Below are positions 1-12,075 of a stretch of DNA of 64,000 nt, piece after piece. Within the stretch, counting starts at the first letter, position 1. The number at the start of each line of letters is the position of its first letter. The notes beneath the pieces were generated by a model. That model did not search any database. It was not told the DNA's origin and saw only the letters and a program-made list of their open reading frames with translations. The position numbers and the translations under genes are program-made. The stretch is taken from the NCBI GenBank assembly GCA_946803585.1, contig CAMPEQ010000007.1:466451-530450 (forward strand), in the 5' to 3' direction. This DNA comes from an uncultured Actinomycetes bacterium (GTDB lineage: Bacteria > Actinomycetota > Actinomycetes > S36-B12 > UBA10799).

Positions 1-24
1 CGCGCACCCATACGGGCGGTCGAC

Positions 25-738
25 TTAGGTCTCGTCGACGAGGTCGGGGCGATATTCACTCGTACGTTGCCGTGCCATCGCCTCGCGCCACCGGGCGATC
101 TCACCATGGTGACCTGAGAGCAGAACGGCGGGAACTTCAAGTCCACGCCAAATCGCCGGTTTGGTGTAGACCGGCCCTTCGAGAGCAGCCCCAGCTCGAC
201 CAGAGGCAAAACTGTCGTCGGTTGCGCTAGCAGCATTACCCAACACGCCGGGCAGTAGCCGCACCACTGCCTCCGCCATCACCAATGTGGCCGCCTCACC
301 GCCAGCCAAGACGTAGTCCCCGATACTCACCTCACGAACATCCATCGATCCGCCGGCGTAGTACTGGGCGACGCGGGCATCAATTCCCTCATACCGCCCG
401 CAGGCAAAGATGAGCCAGGGTTTTGTCGCTAGCTCGTCGGCAACGGCCTGAGTGAACCGTTCCCCGCTGGGAGTGGGAATGAGTAGCGTCGGGCGAGTCT
501 CAGGGGGCCCGGCCTCGAGGAGTTGGTCAAGGGCGGCGCCCCACGGCTCGGGCTTCATAACCATTCCGGGTCCGCCGCCGGAAACCGTGTCGTCAATCGT
601 GCGATGCACATCGACGGCATGCTCACGCAAATCGTGAACGGACAGCTCCACTAAGCCCGAATCGATTGCTTTACCGATCAGAGATAGCCGCAGGGAGTCG
701 AGGTAGGCCGGAAATATCGACACAATGTCAATGCGCAC
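25..738 (-). CDS. trmD: tRNA (guanine-N1)-methyltransferase TrmD
   Basis: Methylates N1 of G37 in tRNAs from S-adenosylmethionine, which prevents +1 frameshifting; cytoplasmic. The 237-residue protein has family length and begins MRIDIVSIFP. The SAM-binding trefoil-knot motifs are visible: GRYEGID at about 114-120 and SIGDYVLAGGE at about 138-148, followed by the aspartate-rich SATDDSF segment that carries the catalytic Asp in this family. It is the last gene of the rpsP-khpA-rimM-trmD set, 3 bp after rimM, so it is co-transcribed with ribosome maturation genes, the usual bacterial arrangement. No anomaly seen. Confidence 0.97.
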   Translation of the reverse strand: MRIDIVSIFPAYLDSLRLSLIGKAIDSGLVELSVHDLREHAVDVHRTIDDTVSGGGPGMVMKPEPWGAALDQLLEAGPPETRPTLLIPTPSGERFTQAVADELATKPWLIFACGRYEGIDARVAQYYAGGSMDVREVSIGDYVLAGGEAATLVMAEAVVRLLPGVLGNAASATDDSFASGRAGAALEGPVYTKPAIWRGLEVPAVLLSGHHGEIARWREAMARQRTSEYRPDLVDET

Positions 739-741
739 TAG

Positions 742-1299
742 TCACCCCTCGATATCGTTGTCGTCATCCTCCAGCAGCCCAACCGGAGGGTCGATTGTCA
801 CAACACCCCCGGCGAGATCGACCGATGGCACGATCTGTTTGACGAACGGAACCAACCGAATCTGATCCGAAGCTAGTTGAATCTCCAGCACGTCTTGCGA
901 CGGCAGATGTAACACGGTGAGGACTTTGCCGATGGCGTTGCCCGCCGCGTCCACAACTGCCAACCCTGCGAGTTGTCGGTCGTAGTACTCATCTGGATCC
1001 GCTGGGGTCTGAGCCTCGAGAACTTCCGCCTCTAGCACCGAATGCCGCAGCGCCTCGGCTTCTTCCCTTGTCCTGGAATCCATGAAGGACACGATCATTT
1101 TCCCGTTGTGAAAGCGCAACTCATCAACGACCAGTTCACGATCCGCCGGCGGACCAGCGAACAGACTCGCCCCAGGAGCGAATCGAGTATCCGGTTCGTC
1201 CGTCAGCGGGAGGACAAATACGCTCCCACGGATCCCGTTGGGCCGCCCGATACGCCCAACAACAACGCGGACTCGCGCCGCGTCAGCGTCCGTCGACAT
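742..1299 (-). CDS. rimM: 16S rRNA processing protein RimM
   Basis: Assembly factor for the head of the 30S subunit; binds ribosomal protein S19. With the start at 1299 the protein has 185 residues. The N-terminal RimM beta-barrel shows VVVGRIGRPNGIRG, and the C-terminal PRC-barrel starts near YYDRQLAGLAV. An in-frame ATG exists at 1344, but it adds 15 residues without family similarity and lies well inside khpA. The ATG at 1299 still overlaps the khpA stop by 17 nt, and no closer GTG/ATG exists before the conserved barrel, so translational coupling is likely. Start moderately certain; function certain. Confidence 0.93.
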   Translation of the reverse strand: MSTDADAARVRVVVGRIGRPNGIRGSVFVLPLTDEPDTRFAPGASLFAGPPADRELVVDELRFHNGKMIVSFMDSRTREEAEALRHSVLEAEVLEAQTPADPDEYYDRQLAGLAVVDAAGNAIGKVLTVLHLPSQDVLEIQLASDQIRLVPFVKQIVPSVDLAGGVVTIDPPVGLLEDDDNDIEG

Positions 1300-1525
1300 C
1301 CAGGAAATCGATCCGGATCGGGCCATTGCGGTCCAGTGCACCAATCACGGTGCGCAATGCGGTGGCTGTGCGGCCACCGCGCCCAATGACACGGCCCATA
1401 TCGCTCGGGTTAACTCGAACGTCGAGCGTTGTGCCACGTCCTCGTCCTTTGCGCACGCTCACGTCAACATCGTCAGGATTGCCAACGATCCCTCGAACAA
1501 GATGCTCGAGCGCGTCGACCAGCAC
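1283..1525 (-). CDS. khpA: KH-domain RNA-binding protein KhpA
   Basis: Small (80 residues) single-KH-domain RNA-binding protein between rpsP and rimM, as in most Gram-positive bacteria. The GXXG loop is visible as IGRGG at about 47-51. In other bacteria KhpA pairs with KhpB/EloR as a global RNA chaperone linked to cell division; that role is inferred here from family and position only. The GTG start at 1523-1525 shares one base with the rpsP TAG stop, so translation is coupled. Its 3' end overlaps the rimM start. Confidence 0.93.
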   Translation of the reverse strand: MLVDALEHLVRGIVGNPDDVDVSVRKGRGRGTTLDVRVNPSDMGRVIGRGGRTATALRTVIGALDRNGPIRIDFLDVDGR

Positions 1526-2091
1526 TACTCGCCCTCAGGCTTTGCCTCGTCGGCCTTAGCCTCAGCTTTGGCTTCCTCAACGATCTCTGCGCCAGCTTGC
1601 GCCTCGGCTGCATCGGTGGCTACTTCGGTAGCCTCTGCGACAACCTCGGCCTCGTTGGCGGCTTCGACAGCCTCGTCGCGAACTTCGGCGACATCCTCGG
1701 CTGCTTGCTCAAGCTTCTTGGGCTTTGGCGCGGGCTCGTTCTTGGCCTTCTCACCATCGGAGACGGCGTCAGCGAATAGCGACATCTTGTCGGCCTTCGC
1801 CTCGGCAACGCGCAGCGTGCCCTCGGCACCAGGCTCGCCTTTGAACTTCTGCCAATCACCTGTGACCTTGAGGATGGCACGAACCGGATCGGTCGGCTGG
1901 GCACCAACGCCAAGCCAGTACGCGACACGATCGCCATCAACCCTGATCAGTGAAGGCTCTTCTTTGGGGTGGTAGATCCCAACCTCTTCGATTACCCGAC
2001 CATCGCGCTTTTTGCGCGCGTCGGCAATAACAATTCGGTACTGCGGGTTGCGGATGTTTCCGAGCCGCTTCAGCTTGATTTTGACAGACAC
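1525..2091 (-). CDS. rpsP: 30S ribosomal protein bS16 with long acidic C-terminal tail
   Basis: Structural protein of the 30S subunit. The N-terminal part (about 1-85) is a normal bS16 ([19 protein letters not shown], then [12 protein letters not shown]). The total is 188 residues against 80-90 in E. coli: from about residue 110 the protein becomes an Ala/Glu/Val-rich low-complexity tail ([17 protein letters not shown]). Extended bS16 tails are common in actinobacteria; their function is not known to me. The start is GTG at 2089-2091 with an AGGAG about 12 nt upstream on the minus strand. First gene of the rpsP-khpA-rimM-trmD operon. Confidence 0.96.
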   Translation of the reverse strand: MSVKIKLKRLGNIRNPQYRIVIADARKKRDGRVIEEVGIYHPKEEPSLIRVDGDRVAYWLGVGAQPTDPVRAILKVTGDWQKFKGEPGAEGTLRVAEAKADKMSLFADAVSDGEKAKNEPAPKPKKLEQAAEDVAEVRDEAVEAANEAEVVAEATEVATDAAEAQAGAEIVEEAKAEAKADEAKPEGE

Positions 2092-2255
2092 GAGTTCTTG
2101 GTTCTCCTGCGTTTGAGTTGCTTGAGCGCATCAGTGCACAGTGGGGCGTGCAAATGAGCTCTTGCTGGATCCGAGTTCATTGTGGTGAGAGGGCCGCAAG
2201 TCTCGGTTCGACGTGGATAAGTGTGCCAGAGAACTTTGCGTCCGGCACGCCTGGG

Positions 2256-3821
2256 CTAGGACTTGCCGAAGCCACCGAGCATCTTCTGGAACTCTTCAGG
2301 TAGTTCTTCGATTGACTCAGGCGGCGCAGCATCTGCTCCAGAGCCCAGACCCGAACCTGGGTTGACCGAGGTCTCAGGGGTCTCAGATGCCTGGGCGGCA
2401 CGCTTAGCTGGGTTACCAGAGCGCCCCTTCTTGTTCTTGCGCGAGCCAGCCTTGGCCTTCGACTTCTTACCGCTCACCCGCCCCATTCCCGGCACGTTAG
2501 GCATACCTGGAACGTTGCCACCCTTACGCATCTGCTTCATCATCTTCTGCGCCTCGACGAACCTGGTGAGCAAGTTATTGACTTCACTCACTTGGACGCC
2601 GGATCCCTTGGCGATCCGCGCTCGACGGGATCCATCAATGATCTTCGAGTTGGCTCGCTCCTGCGGAGTCATCGACTGAATGATTGCCGCGATCCGGTTG
2701 ATATCTCGATCGTCAACCTGCTCAAGTTGCTTTCGAACGTCACCCATTCCGGGCATCATGCCCATCAACTTGGTAAGCGAGCCCATCTTCTTCATCGCCT
2801 GCATTTGCTGCAGGAAGTCCTCTAGCGTGAAGTCATCGCCAGCCTCGACTTTACGGGCAATCTCGGCCGCCTCTTGGGCGTCAAATGCCTTCTCGGCCTG
2901 CTCGATAAGGGTGAGCATGTCGCCCATGTCGAGGATGCGCGACGCCATCCGGTCGGGGTGGAACTGCTCAAAGTCCGCCAAGTTCTCGCCAGTTGAGGCG
3001 AACATCACGGGACGACCGGTTACTTCACGCACCGATAGCGCAGCGCCACCACGGGCATCGCCATCAAGCTTGGTGAGTACGACGCCGTCGAAGCCGACGC
3101 CCTCTTCGAACGCTACGGCGGTACTGACTGCATCCTGGCCGATCATTGCGTCAACGACGAATAGCGTCTCATTCGGCTCGACAGCGTCCCGGATACCGCG
3201 GGCCTGGTTCATCAGCTCTTCATCAATCGCCAACCGCCCGGCGGTGTCGACGATGACGATGTCGTAGCCGTTGTCGTTTGCATAAACGAGACTGTCGCGG
3301 GCAACCGTGACGGGATCGCCAACACCATTACCGGGTTGCGGTGCGTAGATCCCAACCCCAGCGCGTTCTGCGACAACACTGAGCTGATCGACAGCATTGG
3401 GTCGCTGTAGGTCAGCGGCGACTAGCAGCGTGCGGTGCTCTTGTCCATCGAGCCACTTGCCCAGCTTGCCTGCCAGCGTGGTCTTACCCGCGCCCTGGAG
3501 ACCAACCAGCATGATGACCGAGGGTGGGTGCTTAGCGAACCGCACCCTGCGCGTTTCGCCACCTAGAACCTCAATGAGTTCGTCGTGAACAATCTTGACG
3601 ACCTGTTGGGCTGGATTGAGAGCACCGGACACCTCTGAGGAGAGCGCTCGTTCCTTGACCTTGGCGCAGAATCCACGCACCACCGGCAGGGCGACATCGG
3701 CCTCCAGCAGGGCAGTTCGGATTTCCCTTACTGCGGCGTCGACATCGGCTTCGGATAGTCGCCCCTTACCTCGTAAATTCTTAAACGTAGAGGCCAGGCG
3801 ATCTGAGAGGGCATTGAACAC
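2256..3821 (-). CDS. ffh: Signal recognition particle protein Ffh
   Basis: SRP54 GTPase; binds signal sequences on translating ribosomes and, with SRP RNA and FtsY, delivers them to the membrane. It has 521 residues. N domain at 1-95, then the G domain with Walker A GLQGAGKTT at about 107-115, DTAGR, and TKLDGDARGG. The methionine-rich M domain follows from about 320 (LQQMQAMKKMG, LMGMMPGMGD). The last 80 residues are a Lys/Arg/Ala/Pro-rich extension ending in EEFQKMLGGFGKS. It lies between glnD and rpsP, all on the same strand, as in other actinobacteria. No SRP RNA gene was recognised nearby. Confidence 0.97.
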   Translation of the reverse strand: MFNALSDRLASTFKNLRGKGRLSEADVDAAVREIRTALLEADVALPVVRGFCAKVKERALSSEVSGALNPAQQVVKIVHDELIEVLGGETRRVRFAKHPPSVIMLVGLQGAGKTTLAGKLGKWLDGQEHRTLLVAADLQRPNAVDQLSVVAERAGVGIYAPQPGNGVGDPVTVARDSLVYANDNGYDIVIVDTAGRLAIDEELMNQARGIRDAVEPNETLFVVDAMIGQDAVSTAVAFEEGVGFDGVVLTKLDGDARGGAALSVREVTGRPVMFASTGENLADFEQFHPDRMASRILDMGDMLTLIEQAEKAFDAQEAAEIARKVEAGDDFTLEDFLQQMQAMKKMGSLTKLMGMMPGMGDVRKQLEQVDDRDINRIAAIIQSMTPQERANSKIIDGSRRARIAKGSGVQVSEVNNLLTRFVEAQKMMKQMRKGGNVPGMPNVPGMGRVSGKKSKAKAGSRKNKKGRSGNPAKRAAQASETPETSVNPGSGLGSGADAAPPESIEELPEEFQKMLGGFGKS

Positions 3822-3831
3822 AACTGCAAGG

Positions 3832-6144
3832 TTACCGGTCTGAATCCGATAGCGAAGCTAGTACCGCACCCCGCACGGCCTCAATGTGGTGCTCATCGAG
3901 TAGTTCGCCGCCATGTTGGAGGTAGAACACATCCACGATGTCCGAACCAAGGGTGGAGACCTGGGCTGCCTCTATTGAGACATCAGTCCGCGATATTGCG
4001 GTGGCAACCAGGTAAAGCAGCCCCGGGCGATCGTGGGCACGGACCTCGATCACTGTCGACAGATCTGAGGCGTGCGGGACGACAGTAATACTGGGCGCGG
4101 GCCGTACGACTGGTGCATTACCGCGGTACGCAGCGGCCCTAGCTCGGAGCTTCCCGCTGATGTCCAGGGTTCCGGCCAAGGCAAGCCGGATGTCTTCGCG
4201 CAATCGATCGAGTGCAGGAGGATCGCCAAACATGGGAACGACTGAGAACACCGTGAGGGCACGGCCACTAATCGTCTCCTTGCGTGCCGACCGGACCGCG
4301 AGCCGATTGACGGAGAATGCTCCGGCGATCAACCCCAGCATCCCCGCTCGACTATCCGCCGCCACCGTTACCGTCCAAGCGCCCTCACCTTTTTCCAGGG
4401 TGACGACGACGCCTTCTCGTGCAATCATCTCCCGTTGCTCGCTCGTCAGCTTCGTCTCGGGTGCCCGGGGGGCACCTGCCAACGCAGCCTTGGTACGGGC
4501 AACGAGTTCGGCAACCAAACCGGCCTTCCACTTGGTCCACGCCGCGGGCCCAGTTGCCGCAGCATCTGCTCGAGTCAGGCAGTAGAGCAACTCGAGCACC
4601 GATACAGACTGGACTGCGTCGACAACGGTCTGAACTGTTGTCGGATCTTCAAGGTCGCGTCGCGTTGCTTGGTCAGGCAGTAGTAAGTGATAGCGGACCA
4701 TATCAACGAGAATCTCCGTGTCCGCTGCATCGAATCCCAACCGAGGAGCCAGCTCTGCGACGATCCGAATTCCTACCTCGGTGTGGTCCCCTGGTTGGCC
4801 CTTACCAATGTCGTGTAGCAGCGCACCGATTAGGAGTAAGTCAGGCCGAGAGACCTCGCGTGTGAGTGCGGATGCGTTGACAGCAGCTTCGACTAGGTGA
4901 CGGTCGACGGTGAAGCGGTGAACCGGGTTGCGCTGCGGTGCGCTTCGCACCACTTCCCATTCCGGGATCAACCGGGTGATGAGATCGGCCTGATCGAGCG
5001 CCTCGAGCACCGGAATCGCTGGGCGCCCCGCACCCAGCAGTGAGACCAGCGAGTCTCTCGCGGAATCTGGCCACGGGTTAGGCATTGGAGCGCTCTCCGC
5101 AGCCAGTCGGGAGACCGCGTACGGACTCAGCCGCAACCCCGCCTGAGCAGCGGCGGCCGCCGCCCGAAGTAAGAGGGTCGGATCCCGATCCGGGCGAGCA
5201 TCGACTGAAAGCACCGCCTCCCCGTCTTGGACGACGACACCCTCGGCGAGCGGAGCACGTTCAGGCTTACCCGCACGTAGCCGTCGGATGGGGCCGCGGC
5301 GCGCTTTCGGGGCGGTTGCGCGATCAACACGATGCCACGCCTCATCGTTTGCGTAGGCGATACTGCGCCCGGCCGCCAGCACTCGGCGCAGCAGTACGTT
5401 GGAGTCCTCGTCCCCGAGTATCTCGGCGACGGGTTGCTGTTCTTGTAAGTTCAGCTTGTCCATATTGCGCCCGGTTGCGATATGCAACGCGTCGCGAACG
5501 TCAAGTAGGTCGTTGTGGGAGGCCTCCAATGACTTGTGCGCCGTGTCTGCCACCCACGATGCGGCAATGGCCCGCAGAATCGTGACATCGCGGAGTCCGC
5601 CATAGGACTCCTTGAGATCTGGCTCAAGCAGATTCGACAACACGCCATGGGACTGCACTCGCTCGTCTACCGTCTCTCGAAGCTCCGGAAGGCGGGTCGC
5701 TGCCTTAGCTCGCCAGTCCTGCAGGACGAGACCTCGAAGACTCTCGCCAAGTTCTGGGTTGCCGGCAATCACTCGAGCGTCGAGAATACCGAGATCCACT
5801 TTCAGGTCCTGCCCAGCCAGTTTACGAGCTTCAGAGACCGTCCGAACGCTGTGATCAAGGCGCATTCCCGCATCCCAAATGGGGTACCAGATGCTCTCGG
5901 CGACGTTGCCCACCTCGGCCCTGGGCTCATGGAGCAGGAGTAGGTCAAGGTCACTGTGCACGCACAGCTCACCTCTGCCTAGGCCACCTACTGCGACTAG
6001 CGAGGTCCTGTCTTGATCGGCTCCCGCCTGCACGAAGAGGAAGCGAAGCCACTCATCGGTAAGGGCACCGAGATCGCGGCGTTTAGCCGGTGATGGCCGC
6101 CCTAACCGGTCGAGGAGCTGCGCGCGAACGTGCGAGTAATCCAT
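3832..6144 (-). CDS. glnD: [Protein-PII] uridylyltransferase/uridylyl-removing enzyme GlnD
   Basis: Bifunctional nitrogen sensor: modifies the T-loop Tyr of PII at low glutamine and removes the group at high glutamine. In corynebacteria and streptomycetes the group is adenylyl rather than uridylyl, so the donor nucleotide here is uncertain. The 770 residues show all domains in order: nucleotidyltransferase with GGLGRGEL...SDLDLL at about 53-70, HD phosphohydrolase with LLHDIGKG at about 442-449, and two C-terminal ACT domains (about 600-680 and 700-765; DRPGLLYLVATAISR in the second). It is 9 bp downstream of glnB, so the modifier and its target form an operon. Confidence 0.95.
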   Translation of the reverse strand: MDYSHVRAQLLDRLGRPSPAKRRDLGALTDEWLRFLFVQAGADQDRTSLVAVGGLGRGELCVHSDLDLLLLHEPRAEVGNVAESIWYPIWDAGMRLDHSVRTVSEARKLAGQDLKVDLGILDARVIAGNPELGESLRGLVLQDWRAKAATRLPELRETVDERVQSHGVLSNLLEPDLKESYGGLRDVTILRAIAASWVADTAHKSLEASHNDLLDVRDALHIATGRNMDKLNLQEQQPVAEILGDEDSNVLLRRVLAAGRSIAYANDEAWHRVDRATAPKARRGPIRRLRAGKPERAPLAEGVVVQDGEAVLSVDARPDRDPTLLLRAAAAAAQAGLRLSPYAVSRLAAESAPMPNPWPDSARDSLVSLLGAGRPAIPVLEALDQADLITRLIPEWEVVRSAPQRNPVHRFTVDRHLVEAAVNASALTREVSRPDLLLIGALLHDIGKGQPGDHTEVGIRIVAELAPRLGFDAADTEILVDMVRYHLLLPDQATRRDLEDPTTVQTVVDAVQSVSVLELLYCLTRADAAATGPAAWTKWKAGLVAELVARTKAALAGAPRAPETKLTSEQREMIAREGVVVTLEKGEGAWTVTVAADSRAGMLGLIAGAFSVNRLAVRSARKETISGRALTVFSVVPMFGDPPALDRLREDIRLALAGTLDISGKLRARAAAYRGNAPVVRPAPSITVVPHASDLSTVIEVRAHDRPGLLYLVATAISRTDVSIEAAQVSTLGSDIVDVFYLQHGGELLDEHHIEAVRGAVLASLSDSDR

Positions 6145-6153
6145 TCGCTCTAC

Positions 6154-8558
<2,405 letters not shown>

Positions 8559-8635
8559 ATCGAGCTCCTTTCGTTCCCCACCAGGTTGACGAGAGCAACT
8601 TTGCAGAACCGCTGTTTCAGCTTTTCGCAGCAAGC

Positions 8636-8651
8636 GTTACCCGCAGGTGAC
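8636..8651 (-). promoter_or_regulatory. Possible GlnR-type half-sites upstream of amtB
   Basis: On the minus strand the sequence reads GTCAC-6 nt-GTAAC. The actinobacterial GlnR a/b-site model is gTnAc-n6-GaAAc, so one position of the second half departs from it. A further GAAAC lies downstream toward amtB, but not at the model spacing. The location about 80 bp upstream of an ammonium transporter is where GlnR acts in streptomycetes and mycobacteria. No glnR gene is in the window, so this is a weak candidate. Confidence 0.3.
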
Positions 8652-8840
8652 GTTGTGGCGTACTTCGTTTCATTTCCGTTGCCAATGGCTGCCTAATGTT
8701 TCGAAGAGGTTTCTCGCGCTGATGGTTGGTGACGTGGGACACACCCCAAAAAACACACTTTTGGCCTCGGCTTTGCTCGCGTCAACCTCCGATCAGCTGC
8801 CAAAACCCGCTACTTTCATCACATAGAGCGGGGTACGCGA

Positions 8841-10655
8841 GTGCTTCGCGGACGTAGGGAGAGAACACTGACTGGACTATCGCGGCGCGCATTCCTGGCG
8901 ACGACCGGTGTTTTGGCAGCCACATTTGCAGTACCTCGGGAAGCGTTGGGCGCGGTGCTTGCAGCACCACTCAAACCCGCTGACGTACCGACCACTCTGC
9001 AGGAGACCATCCAGTTCACCGCTCCGGTTTACAACCAGTACCGGACCCTAGTGACTGGTCCGGGCGATCCCTACCAAACCCGCATGGACATCCTGGGCAA
9101 GGAACCGGCTGCTGATCGTGCGACGAACCGGCGCTCACTGATGTATGTCGGGCACTTCACCGATATTCACATGATCGATGCCCAGGGCCCGGCGCGCCTC
9201 GACGTCATGGCCGGCCAGAGCCCAAGCCTGTGGGCTGGAGTCATCCGCCCCCAAGACACGATGCAGATGCACGTTCTTGCAGCGATGACTGCCGCTATGA
9301 ATGCTGCCAAGGAATCACCCGTAACCGGCGCCCCCATGTCGGCTGCACTTAATACCGGTGACAGCGCGGACCAGCATTCACAGCTAGAGCTTGACTGGTA
9401 CATCGGCGTCCTCGATGGTGGGCAGTTCACGCCGAACTCGGGCAAAGCCGGCGTCTACGAGGGCGTCCAGGTTTGGGACAGTACCTTCGCCTGGCACCCG
9501 GATGACCCGTCACAAGATGACTTCGGCTCGTTCGGATTCCCGACGATTCCGGGACTATTGGACGCCGCAGTAAGCAACACAGTCACCTCGCCGGGCCTAG
9601 CGGTTCCCTGGTACGCCGTGTTTGGAAACCACGACACGCTCTGGAACGGCGTCATCCCCACCGAGCCGAACCTACATAGTTTTGCTACCGGCAACCGCAA
9701 AGCCGACGACTGGCCCGCCCTGGCAGAGACGTACCTGCGGGGTATGAGTCTGGACGGTAGTTCCATGACACGCCTGACAGATCAGCTCTGGCGTCAGTGG
9801 AATATGAATGCCCAGATGCGCCATGTCACGGCCGACGGCCGACGCGAGTTGTTCCGTCAGAAGGGGTTCATCGCTTCCCACCTGAACTCCCCCGCCATTC
9901 CTGGCCCGGTCGGACATGGATTTACCGAGGACAACTTGAGCAGTGGGCGCACCTACTGGCAAGCCGACCTCGACAGCAACTTCCGCATTTTTGGGCTCGA
10001 CACCTGCAACCTGACCGCAGGTGCCGACGGTGCAGTTCCAGAGGATCAGTTCAACTGGCTAAAGGCAGGTCTGGAACAGGCTCAAACAGAGAACAAGATC
10101 GCGCTCGTCTTAAGCCACCACAACAGCTTGACGCTGGAGAACGCAGCCGAACCAGTTGTCGGCGGGCAAGGGCTAATTCACGCGGAAGAATTCATCGCGA
10201 TGCTCAATCAGTTCCCCAATATGGTGGCGTGGATTAACGGCCACACCCACATCAACACGATCCGACCACATCCCAACGGAAGTGGCGGCGGGTTCTGGGA
10301 GATCACCTCCGCCTCCTGCGTTGACTTCCCACAGCAGCAGCAGGTCATCGAGTTCGTCGACAACCGTGACGGAACGATGTCAATCTTTGCAACCACTCTC
10401 GATCACGCCTCCCCGGCGGCCTGGTCGAAGGGCGACTTCTCTCAAGTTGGTCTTGCCTCGCTTAGCCGAGAACTCGCGGCAAACGACTGGATCGAGAATC
10501 CGGCGATGCGTGGCGGATCACCACTAGACCGAAACACCGAACTCCTTCTACCTCAGCCATTCGACCTCTCCACGATCACCGACGCCCAGTTGGAATCTGA
10601 GCAGGCAACGAGCAGGGCGAGAATCGCGGCATTCGACCAACGGCAGGCACAGTGA
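8841..10655 (+). CDS. Tat-exported metallophosphoesterase, PPA1498-type (TIGR03767-like)
   Basis: Calcineurin-like phosphoesterase of 604 residues; the substrate is unknown. The N-terminus carries a twin-arginine signal (LSRRAFLATTG at about 13-23, then a short hydrophobic stretch and ALGA), so it is probably exported folded. Metal-binding motifs appear in order: FTDIHMID (DxH), FGNHDTLW (GNHD), LSHHNS and NGHTHINT (GHTH). The long spacers between DxH and GNHD and the overall length fit the actinobacterial PPA1498-like subfamily. GTG start at 8841. Its stop overlaps the GTG of the lipoprotein gene (GTGA), so the three genes from 8841 to 11811 form one translationally coupled unit. Confidence 0.82.
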   Translation: MLRGRRERTLTGLSRRAFLATTGVLAATFAVPREALGAVLAAPLKPADVPTTLQETIQFTAPVYNQYRTLVTGPGDPYQTRMDILGKEPAADRATNRRSLMYVGHFTDIHMIDAQGPARLDVMAGQSPSLWAGVIRPQDTMQMHVLAAMTAAMNAAKESPVTGAPMSAALNTGDSADQHSQLELDWYIGVLDGGQFTPNSGKAGVYEGVQVWDSTFAWHPDDPSQDDFGSFGFPTIPGLLDAAVSNTVTSPGLAVPWYAVFGNHDTLWNGVIPTEPNLHSFATGNRKADDWPALAETYLRGMSLDGSSMTRLTDQLWRQWNMNAQMRHVTADGRRELFRQKGFIASHLNSPAIPGPVGHGFTEDNLSSGRTYWQADLDSNFRIFGLDTCNLTAGADGAVPEDQFNWLKAGLEQAQTENKIALVLSHHNSLTLENAAEPVVGGQGLIHAEEFIAMLNQFPNMVAWINGHTHINTIRPHPNGSGGGFWEITSASCVDFPQQQQVIEFVDNRDGTMSIFATTLDHASPAAWSKGDFSQVGLASLSRELAANDWIENPAMRGGSPLDRNTELLLPQPFDLSTITDAQLESEQATSRARIAAFDQRQAQ

Positions 10656-11107
10656 AGGCGGGTACGGGCATGAGCGCTCGTCATAGCAATCGGTTTAGAG
10701 CGGCAACATTGGCGGCTACCCTCGGACTGGGCGTTGTCGCCCTTGGCGGGTGCTCGCAGATCGATTCGCTCCAGCAGGTATCCGGCGTCCCCGAGAACAC
10801 CTTGCAGATCGCAATCAACTACGAGTTGCTCGATAAGAAGGTCCCGATCTTGGTTGCTCCCGCGTGCACACAGAACGCCGACACCGGCACCTTCAGTTGC
10901 ATCGGAAAGACGACCACAGGTGAGCAGATCACCGTCGACGCCACGAAGGCCACGGCTGAGACCTTCACGCTTTCCCCCGGGGGTAACCCGACCGAACTAC
11001 CCTCCGGAACGCTCGACTTCACCATGACCATCAAAGTCGGCGACAAACAGATTTATGACGGCGGAGTGCAAGACGTAATCAGTGCTAATCAGGACGGTGC
11101 CCAGTGA
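10652..11107 (+). CDS. Small lipoprotein of unknown function
   Basis: 151 residues. After a basic start there is a hydrophobic segment (LAATLGLGVVALGGC) with a lipobox LGGC; Cys34 would be the lipidated residue, so the mature protein is probably membrane-anchored on the outer face. The remaining 117 residues hold two cysteines (PACTQN and FSCIGK) 14 residues apart that may form a disulfide, and a Thr/Lys-rich beta-type sequence. Slight resemblance to actinobacterial DUF4333-type lipoproteins, not firm. It overlaps both neighbours by 4 nt (GTGA), so it probably works with the exported phosphoesterase and the membrane protein. Confidence 0.75.
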   Translation: MKAGTGMSARHSNRFRAATLAATLGLGVVALGGCSQIDSLQQVSGVPENTLQIAINYELLDKKVPILVAPACTQNADTGTFSCIGKTTTGEQITVDATKATAETFTLSPGGNPTELPSGTLDFTMTIKVGDKQIYDGGVQDVISANQDGAQ

Positions 11108-11811
11108 CGACGACCGAGGCAACACCCACAACATCAGCTGACACCAAGCCACTGTTCTATCGGTACTCAGTGCTTATTACGGCAATCGGCCGCTTCTTCC
11201 GCGGCTTCGTACCGTTTGCCGCCGTGATCGTATTCAATGCGATCGTGCAGATGGTGCTTGTCTGGATCTTTGATCCACTCCCGGGCTGGAACTTCTCGTT
11301 CATCTTCACGACCATCATCTCGTTCGTTGTCTTGCTGTGGGCGTTCCAAGCGCTCAACATCACGGCCCTGGCGGTAGCCACGGGTAAGACTTCCCTTGGT
11401 GAAGTCGCACGGTCGGGGAACAATTGGCTTGCATTCTCGCTCTGGTCAGTACTCATGTACGTGCTCGTGGTGATCGGAACCTTCATCGACGTCTGGGTCG
11501 CGCTAGCTGTACTCGCGGTTCTACCTTTCGTTCCGATGGCGGCCGCTGACGGACAGCGCAATCCAATCGTCACGAACTTCAAGGTGATCGGTGAGCGGTG
11601 GCTGCGCTACGTCATTACGGCGATCATCTTGGGAGCACTCTTGGTCTTCAGCACTCTTATGAGTGCGGTCAATGGCTTCTTCATCGGGGGGAACCTTGGC
11701 TCGATCATCGTCTGGCTGTTTTGGGGTGTGACCGCAGCGTGGTACCTCAGCGCCCTCGCGTTGATCTACCGCAGCACCAACACTGGCGCACAAGCGGTGG
11801 AAGTGAAGTAG
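11104..11811 (+). CDS. Multi-pass membrane protein of unknown function
   Basis: 235 residues with about six hydrophobic helices (for example FVPFAAVIVFNAIVQMVLVW, TTIISFVVLLWAFQALNITA, IIVWLFWGVTAAWYLSALAL). The N-terminal 20 residues are Thr-rich and polar. I do not recognise the family. Starts with GTG overlapping the TGA of the lipoprotein gene. Last gene of the coupled phosphoesterase-lipoprotein-membrane protein unit; the next gene is convergent. Confidence 0.7.
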   Translation: MTTTEATPTTSADTKPLFYRYSVLITAIGRFFRGFVPFAAVIVFNAIVQMVLVWIFDPLPGWNFSFIFTTIISFVVLLWAFQALNITALAVATGKTSLGEVARSGNNWLAFSLWSVLMYVLVVIGTFIDVWVALAVLAVLPFVPMAAADGQRNPIVTNFKVIGERWLRYVITAIILGALLVFSTLMSAVNGFFIGGNLGSIIVWLFWGVTAAWYLSALALIYRSTNTGAQAVEVK

Positions 11812-12075
11812 CACAACGACTGCACAGCCTAGAGTCCTTTCCCTCGCAACAAGTACTCATAGACGCGCTGCAGTACCGACACGGCGACCACTGAACTGAA
11901 CGCGGTGTACTCGCGACGGGTTGAAACTCTTGGCTCCGGGTCCAGTTCTCATTTGCTCACCCTATGGCGACAACGAGGGGAAGCGAACGGATCGGATCCG
12001 CAAACAACGGCCACAATCGATTGCGTAGGGCACAACTTTAGCTAGGTTGAGTCCGATCGTGCTGGTGGCGCTCGT

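Noticed and set aside
1238..1975. 245-codon Ala/Ser-rich plus-strand frame over rpsP, khpA and rimM
   Set aside because: Antisense shadow of the low-complexity bS16 tail; no plausible ribosome-binding site or domain.
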